The notes: generated from the sequence alone by a model not told the origin. 64,000 bases of DNA from Actinoplanes flavus (GCF_017592555.1 NZ_JAGFNS010000036.1:1-64000), one strand, 5' to 3'. Positions 1 through 7,772 are shown, counted from the first letter of the stretch. Numbers and translations: made by a program.

Positions 1-104
1 TCGCCCGGCTCAAGCGCCACCGCGGCGTGGCCACCCGCTACGACAAGTTGGCCGTCCGATTCCAGGCCGTCCTAACCATCACGGTCATCTGCGAGTGGCT
101 CTGA
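1..104 (+). mobile_element. 3' end of an IS5-like transposase (partial)
   Basis: The reading frame from base 3 to a TGA at 102-104 encodes the last 33 residues of a DDE transposase. The segment reads ARLKRHRGVATRYDKLAVRF and ends in ICEWL, which is the usual C-terminal tail of IS5-type transposases (the basic RG-ATRYDK block). The rest lies outside the window. The bases just after the stop (about 107-124, containing TTATGAAACACGCC) look like the terminal inverted repeat of the element. Family assignment rests on this short tail only. Confidence 0.7.
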
Positions 105-109
105 CCGGC

Positions 110-343
110 TTATGAAACACGCCTTAGTTGCAGGCATGGCACGACAGGATCGTCGAACTGCGGAACGCCGGCAGGACCTTCCTCGCGCAGCGCCATCTCA
201 ACGCCTGTCCAGGACTCGATCCGCAGACCGCGCAGCTGCGCGAACTCCCGAACTCGTTCCGCCGTCCAACCAAATTGCCTCATGTGCCTCAGTATTTCCA
301 AGACCCTCCACCGACCGGGTCGGCCAGGTTGCCGTTTCGCCAT
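110..343 (-). pseudogene. Small hypothetical ORF, probably truncated by the IS insertion
   Basis: This is a 77-codon frame starting at ATG 343 with a basic N-terminus (MAKRQPGRPGRW) and a helical middle (EILRHMRQFGWTAERVREFA) that could be a small DNA-binding fold. The last seven codons and the stop read through the probable terminal repeat of the IS at 107-124. The native C-terminus therefore appears to have been replaced by element sequence. I do not recognise the family. The alternative is a chance frame in high-GC DNA; composition and an in-frame basic start make a real remnant somewhat more likely. Confidence 0.35.
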
Positions 344-396
344 GTCGCAGCAGGTCGGGGTCGCGGTAGTTGATCATTGAGCGGCATACTCTCCCG

Positions 397-999
397 GTGC
401 GCCGTTCGATGAACCTCGCCGTCTCCGCCGGCGTCGCGGTCGCCTGCGGGCTGGCCGCCGTCGCCGTGACCGCCTCACTGGGTCCTTCCGCGCCCGCGGC
501 CGGCCCGGCGGTGGTGGCCGAGGCCGTCACCGGTGTGCCGTCTTCCACCAGTGCTTCGGTCCGGCCGGCCCTCTGTGACGCCGAGCGGCCGGCCACGCGG
601 GACCCGTTCCCGTTCAACCGGGACGCCGCCCGGCGCGACCGCCTGCTGCCCTTTCTCGACCTGCTCGGCAACGGCGAGACCTTCACCGGCGGCGCCGGAT
701 TCTTCGGCCCGGTGGACGCCGCCGGGCTGGCCGCGCTGCTCGACGGGAAGTGGCTCGACCCGGACGACCGGCAGAACGCCGCCCCGTCCGCCTGGGACAT
801 CTTCCAGTTCGTCTGCGACCACCCGGGCACCTACGCGCAGGGCTACGCGGTCACCCCGGACCGCGAGGACTACCGGGTGTCGCTGGAGACCGTCTGGGCG
901 CCGGCCATCGACGAGGCGCTGCGCGCCGACGCCTCCGCATTCTGCGCCGAAGCGGACGCCATCGAGACGTCCGACCACCTGGAGTGTTTCTGGGACTGA
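397..999 (+). CDS. Secreted or membrane-anchored hypothetical protein
   Basis: About 200 residues. From GTG 397 the protein begins MRRSMNLAVSAGVAVACGLA, a basic tip followed by a hydrophobic stretch, which is a typical Sec signal or N-terminal anchor. This is why 397 is preferred over the TTG at 370; ATG 409 is also possible. The mature part has a conserved-looking block around FPFNRDAARRDRLLPFLDLL and four cysteines that could pair outside the cell. No catalytic motif is visible and I do not recognise the family. It lies alone between the IS end and the DUF6301 pair. Confidence 0.6.
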   Translation: MRRSMNLAVSAGVAVACGLAAVAVTASLGPSAPAAGPAVVAEAVTGVPSSTSASVRPALCDAERPATRDPFPFNRDAARRDRLLPFLDLLGNGETFTGGAGFFGPVDAAGLAALLDGKWLDPDDRQNAAPSAWDIFQFVCDHPGTYAQGYAVTPDREDYRVSLETVWAPAIDEALRADASAFCAEADAIETSDHLECFWD

Positions 1000-1185
1000 C
1001 TTCATGGGATCTGGTCCCGTGCCGTCCGGTGGACCGGAGCGACGACGTCGAGCCGACGACAATGCTTGCCGCGCGGATGGGCAGGCTGCGTCGCCCGCGT
1101 GCGCACCGACGATCATGGAACCTGGACTCCATCGCATACCTGCTGGACCACGACCACCGCGACCGACCCCGTGGAGGACACTGCC

Positions 1186-1677
1186 ATGGCCGACCGACTG
1201 TCCGCCATCGACCAGCCCACGCTGGAGCGTCTCGTCACCGGTCTCCGGGAGGCCGAGCGGCTCTGGACGCCGGCCGGTTTCCCGGAGCTCGCCCGGCGGT
1301 TCGGCTGGAGCATCCGGCTGAGCAGTCCGGCCGGCGTGCTGGCCGACGTTCCGTGGCCGGTCCGCGACGGCGCGGTCCGGGCGTACTTCGACGGCGAGGG
1401 TATCCGGGACGTCACCGTCTCGCTGGCCGAGACGGGAGGCCGGCCGGACGCGCCGGCCGCCTTCCTGCTGGACGTGTTCGCGCTGGCGGTATGGACGGTG
1501 ACGGCCGTGTTCGGCACGCCGACCAGCCGGAGTCCGGGTGCGGAGCCTGAGGCCCGATGGCGCGGGCCGGAGCACACGGTCCGGGTCACGCACGTCGGTA
1601 CCGGGGTGAATCTGGTGCTGGCCGCCAACGGGTTCCTGGAGGACTGGGACGCCGTCGGTGAGGAGGACGGGGAATGA
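1186..1677 (+). CDS. DUF6301-like protein
   Basis: 163 residues. The start is ATG 1186, with GTGGAGGA at 1171-1178 as ribosome binding site; longer upstream reading is unlikely. The sequence (LADVPWPVRDGAVRAYFDGE, then GIRDVTVSLAE) resembles the DUF6301 family that is widespread in Micromonosporaceae and has no assigned function. It is soluble, with no signal peptide. Its stop overlaps the start of the next gene by 4 bp (ATGA at 1674-1677), so the two are translationally coupled and their products probably act together. The family name is from recall of the pattern, not a search. Confidence 0.6.
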   Translation: MADRLSAIDQPTLERLVTGLREAERLWTPAGFPELARRFGWSIRLSSPAGVLADVPWPVRDGAVRAYFDGEGIRDVTVSLAETGGRPDAPAAFLLDVFALAVWTVTAVFGTPTSRSPGAEPEARWRGPEHTVRVTHVGTGVNLVLAANGFLEDWDAVGEEDGE

Positions 1678-2072
1678 GCATCGAGTCCTGGGACGGACTG
1701 GCGGCCGTCATCGCCGGCATGGCGCCCGCGATGGTCGACGGGGACACTCTGATCGTGGATTGTGGCCCGTACTTCGTGCAGATGCAGCAGATGGAGGAGT
1801 GTCTCGCGGTCGAGGCGGTCGGCGACGAGTACCTTCCCGAGGACCGGCAGCTCACCGGCCGCGACCGGCAGCACATGCTCGAACTGGGCTGGGACCCGAT
1901 CGATCCGGTGGTCAATCCGAATTGGCGGCGGCCTTTTCGCTGGCCGCTCCGGTCGGGCGACGCCGCTCTGGTCGGTCGACTGTTCGTCCGAACGCTGCGC
2001 GAGGTGTACGGCGCGGTGTCCCCCGATGACGTGACCGTCAGCCGGTTCAACGCCTTCGGTGGCCGCCGGTGA
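1674..2072 (+). CDS. TY-Chap (YbjN/type III chaperone-like) N-terminal domain protein
   Basis: 132 residues, ATG start overlapping the previous stop. The order of blocks (GDTLIVDCGPYFVQ, then LAVEAVGDEYLPEDRQLT, then HMLELGWDP and a C-terminal helix VGRLFVRTLREVYGAVSPDD) matches the TY-Chap N-terminal domain. That is a chaperone-like fold related to YbjN and type III chaperones, often found near secretion or polymorphic-toxin genes in actinomycetes. No toxin or secretion gene is seen here. With the DUF6301 partner it may form a small complex; this is inference from coupling. Confidence 0.55.
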   Translation: MSIESWDGLAAVIAGMAPAMVDGDTLIVDCGPYFVQMQQMEECLAVEAVGDEYLPEDRQLTGRDRQHMLELGWDPIDPVVNPNWRRPFRWPLRSGDAALVGRLFVRTLREVYGAVSPDDVTVSRFNAFGGRR

Positions 2073-2135
2073 CCCACGACCACACCACATCCGGGCGGCG
2101 CCGCGACCGGGAGATGCCGCCTTATGACGTGCCGG

Positions 2136-2471
2136 TCAGGTGGCCCGGCGGTACATGTCCTCGGCCAGCTCGCGGGCCAGGCCGCTGAGGTCGCCGGCGG
2201 ACCGGATCGGGCGCGTCTCGACCCCCGGACGCAGCCGCTCGGCCAGCTCGTCCAGCAGGTCGGCGATCACGCCGGCGCGCTGAATGGAGATCGCCACGAT
2301 GTCCCGCGAGCCGGAGGCGCCGGGTTCGTCGATCGCCGCGCCGGCCGTCAGTGCGGGACGGGCGTCGGCGGCGTACTCGTCGAGCGGTTCGGGCCGGAGC
2401 CGGTCGGGGTAGCGCTCGACGGCGAACCGGCTCAGCCAGTGCCGGGCTGGGTCGCGTTCCGGTGGGGACAT
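2136..2471 (-). CDS. Hypothetical protein, paralogue of the gene at 2577-2936
   Basis: About 111 residues, acidic and helical, with no signal or membrane segment. It can start at ATG 2471 (MSPPERD) or GTG 2475-2477; a GAGGAGGA ribosome site sits just upstream inside the last 29-bp repeat unit. It shares a layout with the next gene on the same strand: an N-terminal DPARH-L motif, then IQRAGVIADLLDELAERLRPG (compare RQRAKVIATLLDELSRRLAPG), then a G-L-LA tail. The two are tandem duplicates joined by a repeat array. I do not recognise the family. Confidence 0.6.
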   Translation of the reverse strand: MSPPERDPARHWLSRFAVERYPDRLRPEPLDEYAADARPALTAGAAIDEPGASGSRDIVAISIQRAGVIADLLDELAERLRPGVETRPIRSAGDLSGLARELAEDMYRRAT

Positions 2472-2473
2472 GG

Positions 2474-2586
2474 TCACGGCCGGCTCCTCCTCAATGCCAC
2501 CGTCACGGCCGGCTCCCCCTCAATGCCACCGTCACGGCCGGATCCCCCTGAATGCCATCGCCACGGCCGGATCCCCTCAATACCCG
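2474..2586. repeat. Four tandem copies of a 29-bp unit between two paralogous genes
   Basis: Units start at 2474, 2503, 2532 and 2561; the last is degenerate and one base shorter. On the plus strand the unit is TCACGGCCGG-CTCCTCCTCA-ATGCCACCG with a few substitutions. Read on the minus strand, each unit carries a purine-rich ribosome site (GAGGAGGA, GAGGGGGA or similar) followed by GTGA. Each GTG opens a 10-codon frame whose TGA lies in the GTGA of the next unit, and the last GTGA leads into the gene at 2136-2471. Confidence 0.9.
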
Positions 2587-2936
2587 GTGCCGCTACGCAG
2601 ATGCCACGCGGTCCGGGCAGCGAGCTCGCCGAGTGACCCGTCACTCTGGACAGGGCCGGCTTCGAAGCCGGGCGCGAGCCGCCGGGACAACTCGTCGAGC
2701 AGGGTGGCGATCACCTTGGCGCGTTGCCGGGAGAACGCCGCGACCTTGTCGCGATCCTCGTCCGGGTCGAGCCGGACCTCGGCCGGGCGGCCCGCCTCGA
2801 TCAGCTCGGTGAAGCTCGTCGCCGCCTCGTCCAGTGTGATCGGGATGCGCTGCTGTGTGCCGTCGGGCAGGCGGCGGAAGTGCGCCTGGGTCAGCAGGTG
2901 CCGGGCCGGATCACTGTGCGCGTGCGGATCGGTCAC
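2577..2936 (-). CDS. Hypothetical protein, paralogue of the gene at 2136-2471
   Basis: 119 residues, beginning MTDPHAHSDPARHLLTQAHF at ATG 2936. Its C-terminal half (RQRAKVIATLLDELSRRLAPG, then GSLGELAARTAWHLRSG) parallels the neighbouring gene, showing a tandem duplication. It is cytoplasmic and rich in charged helices, with no motif I can tie to a function. Its TGA at 2577-2579 falls in the degenerate fourth unit of the 29-bp array, so the two genes form one transcription unit running leftward. It is divergent from the CBM2 metallopeptidase. Confidence 0.65.
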   Translation of the reverse strand: MTDPHAHSDPARHLLTQAHFRRLPDGTQQRIPITLDEAATSFTELIEAGRPAEVRLDPDEDRDKVAAFSRQRAKVIATLLDELSRRLAPGFEAGPVQSDGSLGELAARTAWHLRSGTGY

Positions 2937-3008
2937 CCGCCAACCCTATCCACGGTGATCGCGCCGATGCTGCCGCCCGGTCCGGCAGAGGACGTGACCG
3001 AAACTTGC

Positions 3009-3022
3009 CGAAACCGTTTTCG
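3009..3022. promoter_or_regulatory. CGAAAC-CG-TTTTCG near-palindrome upstream of the CBM2 metallopeptidase
   Basis: A 14-bp near-palindrome, CGAAACCGTTTTCG, lies 68 bp upstream of the secreted peptidase start, and a second CGAAAC half-site is at 2999-3004. It resembles the CGAAA-N-TTTCG elements seen before actinomycete xylanase genes (compare 27693-27703). A role as operator is inferred from position and symmetry only. Confidence 0.3.
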
Positions 3023-3089
3023 TACGCCAGAGTGGGGCCCAGCAGATGGATGGTCGTCGATTTTTGCCGGAGTTCGGAAGGAGACCAGG

Positions 3090-4148
3090 ATGCTTCAACG
3101 GGTACGCCGTACCGTCGTGGTCGCGGCCGCGCTCGCCACCGTCGCCGCCGGAGCGGCGATCGGCGGGGTGACGTCCGCGCAGGCCGCCGCGTCGGGCTGC
3201 CGGGTGAGCTACACCATCGGCAGCCAGTGGGGCGGAGGATTCACCGCCGACGTCGCCGTGACCAACCTCGGCGATCCCCTGACCGGCTGGACCCTCCGCT
3301 GGTCGTTCACCGCCGGTCAGGTGGTGACGCAGGCATGGAACGCGGTGACCACACAGAGCGGCTCCGCGGTCACGGCCGTCAACGCCGGCTGGAACGCGAA
3401 TCTCGCCACCAACGGCACGACGACGTTCGGTTTCAACGGCTCGTGGAACAACGGCGGCAACCCCGTGCCGGCGAGCTTCACCCTGAACGGCGTGGTCTGC
3501 ACCGGTGCCACCACGCCGGGACCCACCACCTCGCCCACCTCGTCGCCGCCGACGTCCACGCCGCCTCAGCGCACCGTGCGCGTCTACTGGCTGCGGCCCA
3601 CCGACGTCGCGTACGACCAGCGGTATGTCGACGGCATCGCCGGCGTGATGCGCGAGGCCCAGAGCTACTACCGCCAGGAGCTCGGTAAGACGTTCACCCT
3701 CAACAACCCGGTCGTCGAGGTCGTCGACGGCGACCACCCCCGCTCGTGGTACGAGAACACCCCGAACGGCAACGAGTGCTACTGGTGGGTGGTCTTCAAC
3801 ATGCAGCAGGAGCTGCTGCGCAAACTCTCGCTGCGCGCGCCGGACAGCCGGTGGATCAACGTCGGCGAGATCAGCGCCGAGGCGTCGTGCTCCGGCGGTG
3901 GCGGAGGCGGCGGCTGGGTCATCCTCAGCGGCCACGACGCCGACGGCGCGGCCGGCGTGAACGGCCCGATGAACCGCTGGTACGGCGGCATGGTCCACGA
4001 ACTCGGGCATGCGTTCGGCCTGCCGGACTCGACCTCGACCGACGGCACCCCGATGTCCGCTTCCTTCTACAGCTATCCGAACACGCATTTCAGCCAGGCC
4101 CAGAAGCAGGCCATCCTGAACGGCCCGTACGGCGGCTTCCTGTCCTGA
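3090..4148 (+). CDS. Secreted CBM2-linked zinc metallopeptidase (HELGH)
   Basis: 352 residues. A signal peptide (about 1-33, ending SAQAA) is followed by a CBM2 cellulose/xylan-binding module (about 35-138, with the flanking cysteines C37 and C137 and tryptophans W70, W83, W101). Next come a Pro/Thr/Ser linker (about 140-162) and a C-terminal domain with HELGHAFGLPD at 303-313. HExxHxxGxxxxPD is the zinc site and catalytic glutamate of metzincin-like peptidases. ATG 3090 has GGAAGGAGAC just upstream. The product would be exported and tethered to plant cell-wall polysaccharide, where it could cut structural proteins. The CBM2-peptidase fusion is unusual; the substrate is unknown. Confidence 0.85.
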   Translation: MLQRVRRTVVVAAALATVAAGAAIGGVTSAQAAASGCRVSYTIGSQWGGGFTADVAVTNLGDPLTGWTLRWSFTAGQVVTQAWNAVTTQSGSAVTAVNAGWNANLATNGTTTFGFNGSWNNGGNPVPASFTLNGVVCTGATTPGPTTSPTSSPPTSTPPQRTVRVYWLRPTDVAYDQRYVDGIAGVMREAQSYYRQELGKTFTLNNPVVEVVDGDHPRSWYENTPNGNECYWWVVFNMQQELLRKLSLRAPDSRWINVGEISAEASCSGGGGGGGWVILSGHDADGAAGVNGPMNRWYGGMVHELGHAFGLPDSTSTDGTPMSASFYSYPNTHFSQAQKQAILNGPYGGFLS

Positions 4149-4226
4149 CATCGCGACCCGGCGCGGACCGGGATCGTCCCCAGCCGGCCGCCGGATCCCG
4201 GCGGCCGGCAAATGTAGGGTGCCGTC

Positions 4227-5408
4227 GTGCCTTCTGATCCCCTCGATCTCGACTGGTCAGCGGTGAGCCACGCGTTCGGCCCCGCGACCGATGTGCCCGG
4301 CCTGCTGCGAGCTCTGCGGTCCCCGGAGGAGCAGCGCAGGACCGGGGCCATCCGGGAGTTCCGGGCGAAGGTGCTGCACCAGGGGTCCCTCTACTCCGCC
4401 GGTGTTGCCGCGGTGCCCTACCTGATCGAGCTGCTTGCCGACGCGAACGCGCCGGACCGCACGCTCGGACACGAACTGCTGGCCGCGATCATGCCCGAGG
4501 AGGAACTCGGCCGGCTGTCCGGTGTGCGCCCGCACCGGCACGGTCCGCGGCTGCACGAACTCGCCGAACAGCGCAGCGATGCGTATCTGGCACGGCTGGA
4601 GGATGAGCCGCACGGCGAATACGGTCGGCCGGAGATCGACCCGGTGCACCGGCAGGCATATGAGGCGATACGTGCCGGTGTGCCGACGTATCTGCGGCTG
4701 CTCGACGATGCCGACCGGGATGCCCGGGGTTTGAGCGCCCACCTGCTCAGTTTCTTCCCCGAGTCGGCGCCCCGGGTGGTGCCGGCGATCATCGCTCGGC
4801 TCGCCGTCGAACCGGATGGGGCGGTCGGCTCGCTCCTGTGCCTGGCCGCCGGGATGATCGGTGATCCGGGCGACGCGCGGCTGGTGGCGGCGGTGACCCG
4901 GTGGCGCGACCAGCCCCACCGGATCACCCGCTGGACCGTGCTGATGGGCCTGGTCCGGCTGGTCGAGATCCCGGATGCGGACATGCTGGAACAGCTGTGT
5001 GACTGCCTGTTCCACGGTCCCGCCGAGCTGTATGGATGGACGTTCCACCACGAGAACCTGTCTCTGGCCGCCTACCTCGCGCTCGGTGACCTCCCGGCGC
5101 GCTCCCTGCCGGGCCTGGCCACCATGCTGCTGGACCGGCTGGCGGCCGGCGGCGACGACGCGAGCCGGTTCCACTACGCCATGCAACTGCTGCTCGGTCT
5201 GGTCTTTCCGGACGGCCCGCTGCCGGATGGCGCCGCACCGTCGGATCTTTCGGCGCAGCAGTACGCCGCCGCCCATGCCGTACTGCGAAGTGGCCTGACC
5301 GAAAACGTCTTCACCTCCCGTCAACTCCGGGAGTGCAACCTTCCCGGCGATGAGGACACCCTGCGCGGGTGGTGTACGGCTCCGCCCGTGGCCGCTGAGA
5401 TCGGGTGA
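4227..5408 (+). CDS. HEAT-repeat-like hypothetical protein
   Basis: 393 residues, GTG start. The protein is all-helical in appearance, with repeated hydrophobic helix pairs of the HEAT/PBS-lyase type (for example VAAVPYLIELLADANAPDR, then ARGLSAHLLSFFPESAPRVV, then LVAAVTRWRDQPHRITRWTV). Such proteins usually serve as protein-binding scaffolds. There is no signal peptide or membrane segment. It stands alone between the secreted peptidase and the IclR regulator and gives no pathway clue. Confidence 0.65.
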   Translation: MPSDPLDLDWSAVSHAFGPATDVPGLLRALRSPEEQRRTGAIREFRAKVLHQGSLYSAGVAAVPYLIELLADANAPDRTLGHELLAAIMPEEELGRLSGVRPHRHGPRLHELAEQRSDAYLARLEDEPHGEYGRPEIDPVHRQAYEAIRAGVPTYLRLLDDADRDARGLSAHLLSFFPESAPRVVPAIIARLAVEPDGAVGSLLCLAAGMIGDPGDARLVAAVTRWRDQPHRITRWTVLMGLVRLVEIPDADMLEQLCDCLFHGPAELYGWTFHHENLSLAAYLALGDLPARSLPGLATMLLDRLAAGGDDASRFHYAMQLLLGLVFPDGPLPDGAAPSDLSAQQYAAAHAVLRSGLTENVFTSRQLRECNLPGDEDTLRGWCTAPPVAAEIG

Positions 5409-5459
5409 GACCCGCCGTCCTGGCACACTGTCCGGCGTGACTTCGAAAGGACTGTTGAC

Positions 5460-6230
5460 GTGGCCCGTGTGGTACCGGCGGTCATCCGCGCGCTCGACAT
5501 CCTGGAGCTGTTCCTGGACCGGGCGGAGCTGTCGGCCCGTGAGGTGACCGAGCGGCTCGGCCTGCCCCGGACCACGGTGCACGAGCTGCTGGTCACGCTG
5601 GTGGATCGGGCGTACCTGATCGTCGTTCCGGGCCAGCCGGTGCGGTACCGGCTGGGTATGCCGTTGTTCCAGCTCGGGTCGGCGTTCGCCGGGCGGCTCG
5701 ATCTGGTCCGTGAGGCGCAGGCCGTCGCGCGGGAGGTGGCGGCCGGTTGTGACGAGGCGGTTCATGTGGCCGTGCTGGACGGCGCCGATGTCATCTATCT
5801 CGTCAAGGTGGACAGCACGCACCCGGTTCGGATGGTCTCGGCGGTGGGGCGGCGGCTTCCGGCCCACTGCACGGCGGTCGGCAAGGTGCTGCTGGCGGGC
5901 CTCGACCGGGCGGGGCTGGACGGCGTGCTGGCGAGGGGTCCGCTGGCGGGCATGACACCGGCCAGCATCACCGATCCGGACCGGCTGCGGGCACATCTCG
6001 AGCAGGTCCGCGCGGAGGGGGTGGCGGCCGACCTCGGCGAGTCCGACACCGCCGTGCGCTGTGTGGCCGCGGCGGTCCGGGACCATTCCGGTGCGATCGT
6101 CGCCGCGATGAGCGTGTCGGCGCCGATCATCCGCTGGTCTCCGCAGTCGCCGGAGAAGTGGACCGATCTGGTGTGCGAGGGTGCGGCCGCGCTCTCGGCC
6201 CGTTTGGGGTTCCGCGCCGCGTCGCGGTAG
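5460..6230 (+). CDS. IclR-family transcriptional regulator of the sugar ABC operon
   Basis: 256 residues. The N-terminal winged helix-turn-helix (about 1-62, RALDILELFLDRAELSAREV then ERLGLPRTTVHELLVTLV) is followed by the IclR effector-binding domain, with the hallmark block HCTAVGKVLLAGL and the C-terminal VSAPIIRW. GTG 5460 is preceded by GAAAGGA at 5444-5450. It is transcribed towards the solute-binding protein gene and probably binds the paired palindromes at 6292-6327, repressing the importer until its sugar or sugar-acid ligand is present. Ligand identity is inferred only from the neighbouring lactonase and dehydratase. Confidence 0.9.
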   Translation: MARVVPAVIRALDILELFLDRAELSAREVTERLGLPRTTVHELLVTLVDRAYLIVVPGQPVRYRLGMPLFQLGSAFAGRLDLVREAQAVAREVAAGCDEAVHVAVLDGADVIYLVKVDSTHPVRMVSAVGRRLPAHCTAVGKVLLAGLDRAGLDGVLARGPLAGMTPASITDPDRLRAHLEQVRAEGVAADLGESDTAVRCVAAAVRDHSGAIVAAMSVSAPIIRWSPQSPEKWTDLVCEGAAALSARLGFRAASR

Positions 6231-6250
6231 TCGGCAACCACCCCGAGACA

Positions 6251-6280
6251 TTGACACCTCTCATGGGTCTGTCCTAGCGT
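6251..6280 (+). promoter_or_regulatory. Sigma-70-type promoter of the sugar ABC operon
   Basis: TTGACA at 6251-6256 is a perfect -35 hexamer. TAGCGT at 6275-6280, after an 18-bp spacer, fits the TAnnnT pattern of actinomycete -10 boxes. Transcription would begin about 6287, just upstream of the two operator palindromes and 58 bp before the solute-binding protein start. Confidence 0.6.
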
Positions 6281-6291
6281 CGCGTCCACTT

Positions 6292-6327
6292 GGTTCGGTA
6301 TATCGAACCACGTTCGAGATTTCGAAC
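6292..6327. promoter_or_regulatory. Two adjacent palindromic operators, probably for the IclR regulator
   Basis: GGTTCG-GTATAT-CGAACC (6292-6309) and GTTCGA-GATT-TCGAAC (6312-6327) are two palindromes sharing the GTTCG/CGAAC arms. They are separated by two bases, so their centres are about two helical turns apart. They lie downstream of the -10 box, where a bound IclR tetramer would block elongation. Assignment to the adjacent IclR is by position. Confidence 0.6.
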
Positions 6328-6344
6328 AATGGGAGTGAGCGGCC

Positions 6345-7772
6345 ATGGAGAACACGATGTGGTCCCGGCGCGGCTTTCTGGGAATGGGTGTGGGGGTGCT
6401 CGGCGCGGCCGGCCTGGCCGCGTGCGGCGGCGGCTCCGAGTCGCCGCCCAAGGTCCAGGCGGAGGTGCCGAAGGAGCTGATCGACGCCGCCGCGGCGCTG
6501 AAAGGCTCCACGATGGGCGTGCTGTCGCAGAAGCTGTACTCGACGGCGGCCAACGAGGCACTGGACACCTCGATCCGGAAGTTCGCCGAGTCCACCGGTA
6601 CGACGATCGAGAACAGCCTGGTCCAAGCCGACGCGGGCGACGTGGTCGCCAAGATCGACGCCGAGGTCAAGGGCGGCGTGGCCCGCGACCTGGCGTTCAT
6701 GACCGACTCACGGTTCATCGCCCAGTTCCATGCGCTGGGCGACCTGGAGGACGTGACGGACGTCGTCACGGCCCTGACCGCCACGTACGGCGAACCCTGC
6801 GCCGAGGCCAAGAACTTCTGCGTCTTCGACGGCAAGTGGTACGCGATCCCGTACCACTTCATCGGCATCGGATCCTTCCTGCGCAAGGACTGGATGCAGG
6901 AGCAGGGGATCACGCCCAAGGACGTCTACAGCTGGGAGGAGCTGCGCGACGTCTGCCTGGCGATCTCCGACCCGGGCAAACGGCGCTTCGGCTGGGGCAT
7001 GACCGTCAACCGCTCCGGCGACGGCAACGGCCTGATCGAGGCGCTGATCAACTCGTACGGCGGGGCGATCGCCTCCAACGACGGTAAGAAGGTCACCTTC
7101 GACTCCCCGGAGACGGTGCAGGCGGTCACCTTCCTCGGCGACATCTACACCAACCCCAAGTACCAGCCGATGCTGCCGCCCGGCGTGGAGAGCTGGACCG
7201 ACACCAGCAACAACGAGAACTGGCTGGCCGGCGTCCTGGGCTACACCCGCAACAGCTTCAGCGTCTACGCCGACTCCAAGACCAAGAAGAATCCGGTGTA
7301 CGCCAACACGCACGTCTTCTCCGACTGCATCGGCCCGGCCACCGACAAATCACTGCTGCTCGGCCAGTCCCAGGGCTTCGTGGTGTTCAAGGGCGCCAAG
7401 AACGGCGACCTCGCCCGGCTCCTCGCGCAATACCTGATCACCGCGCCCGCCCTGGTCGGGGTGGCCAAGGAGGCGCCCGGCCTGGCGATGCCCGCCTGGG
7501 AGAAGGTCTGGGACGCCGACCCGTTCTTCGGCGGCGGCGACCCGGCGTTCCCGATGCTGCGCACCATGTCCCAGCAGTCGCTGCCGCTGACCACGAAGAA
7601 CGGCCTGTCCTTCCCACAGAAGGCCAGCGCCGGACAGCAGGCCGTCGTCGCGGCCTACGTCCTGACCGACATGATGCAGCAGGTCGTACAGGGGGCGGCG
7701 CCCGCGCAGGCGGTCAAGGACGCGCACGCCAAGATGGTGCAGATCTTCTCCCAGCAGGGGCTGCCGCAGTGA
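6345..7772 (+). CDS. Sugar ABC transporter substrate-binding lipoprotein
   Basis: 475 residues. The N-terminus has a twin-arginine motif (SRRGFLG) and a lipobox LAAC with C27 as the lipidated cysteine, so the protein is a Tat-type lipoprotein at the outer face of the membrane. The body has the family-1 extracellular solute-binding architecture (FAESTGTTIENSL, YAIPYHFIGIG, FGWGMTVN, NEN-WLAGVLGYTRNSF). ATG 6345 follows GGGAGTGAG. Its TGA overlaps the permease GTG (GTGA 7769-7772). The ligand is probably a pentose, oligosaccharide or sugar acid, judging from the hemicellulose genes nearby. Confidence 0.9.
   Translation: MENTMWSRRGFLGMGVGVLGAAGLAACGGGSESPPKVQAEVPKELIDAAAALKGSTMGVLSQKLYSTAANEALDTSIRKFAESTGTTIENSLVQADAGDVVAKIDAEVKGGVARDLAFMTDSRFIAQFHALGDLEDVTDVVTALTATYGEPCAEAKNFCVFDGKWYAIPYHFIGIGSFLRKDWMQEQGITPKDVYSWEELRDVCLAISDPGKRRFGWGMTVNRSGDGNGLIEALINSYGGAIASNDGKKVTFDSPETVQAVTFLGDIYTNPKYQPMLPPGVESWTDTSNNENWLAGVLGYTRNSFSVYADSKTKKNPVYANTHVFSDCIGPATDKSLLLGQSQGFVVFKGAKNGDLARLLAQYLITAPALVGVAKEAPGLAMPAWEKVWDADPFFGGGDPAFPMLRTMSQQSLPLTTKNGLSFPQKASAGQQAVVAAYVLTDMMQQVVQGAAPAQAVKDAHAKMVQIFSQQGLPQ

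Noticed and set aside
475-1593. 372-codon minus-strand frame over the secreted hypothetical and DUF6301 genes
   Set aside because: Covers two plus-strand genes with better starts and composition; Arg/Gly-rich and without motif.
2474-2586. Short tandem repeats as a possible CRISPR array
   Set aside because: Units are directly adjacent with no unique spacers, and no cas genes are present.
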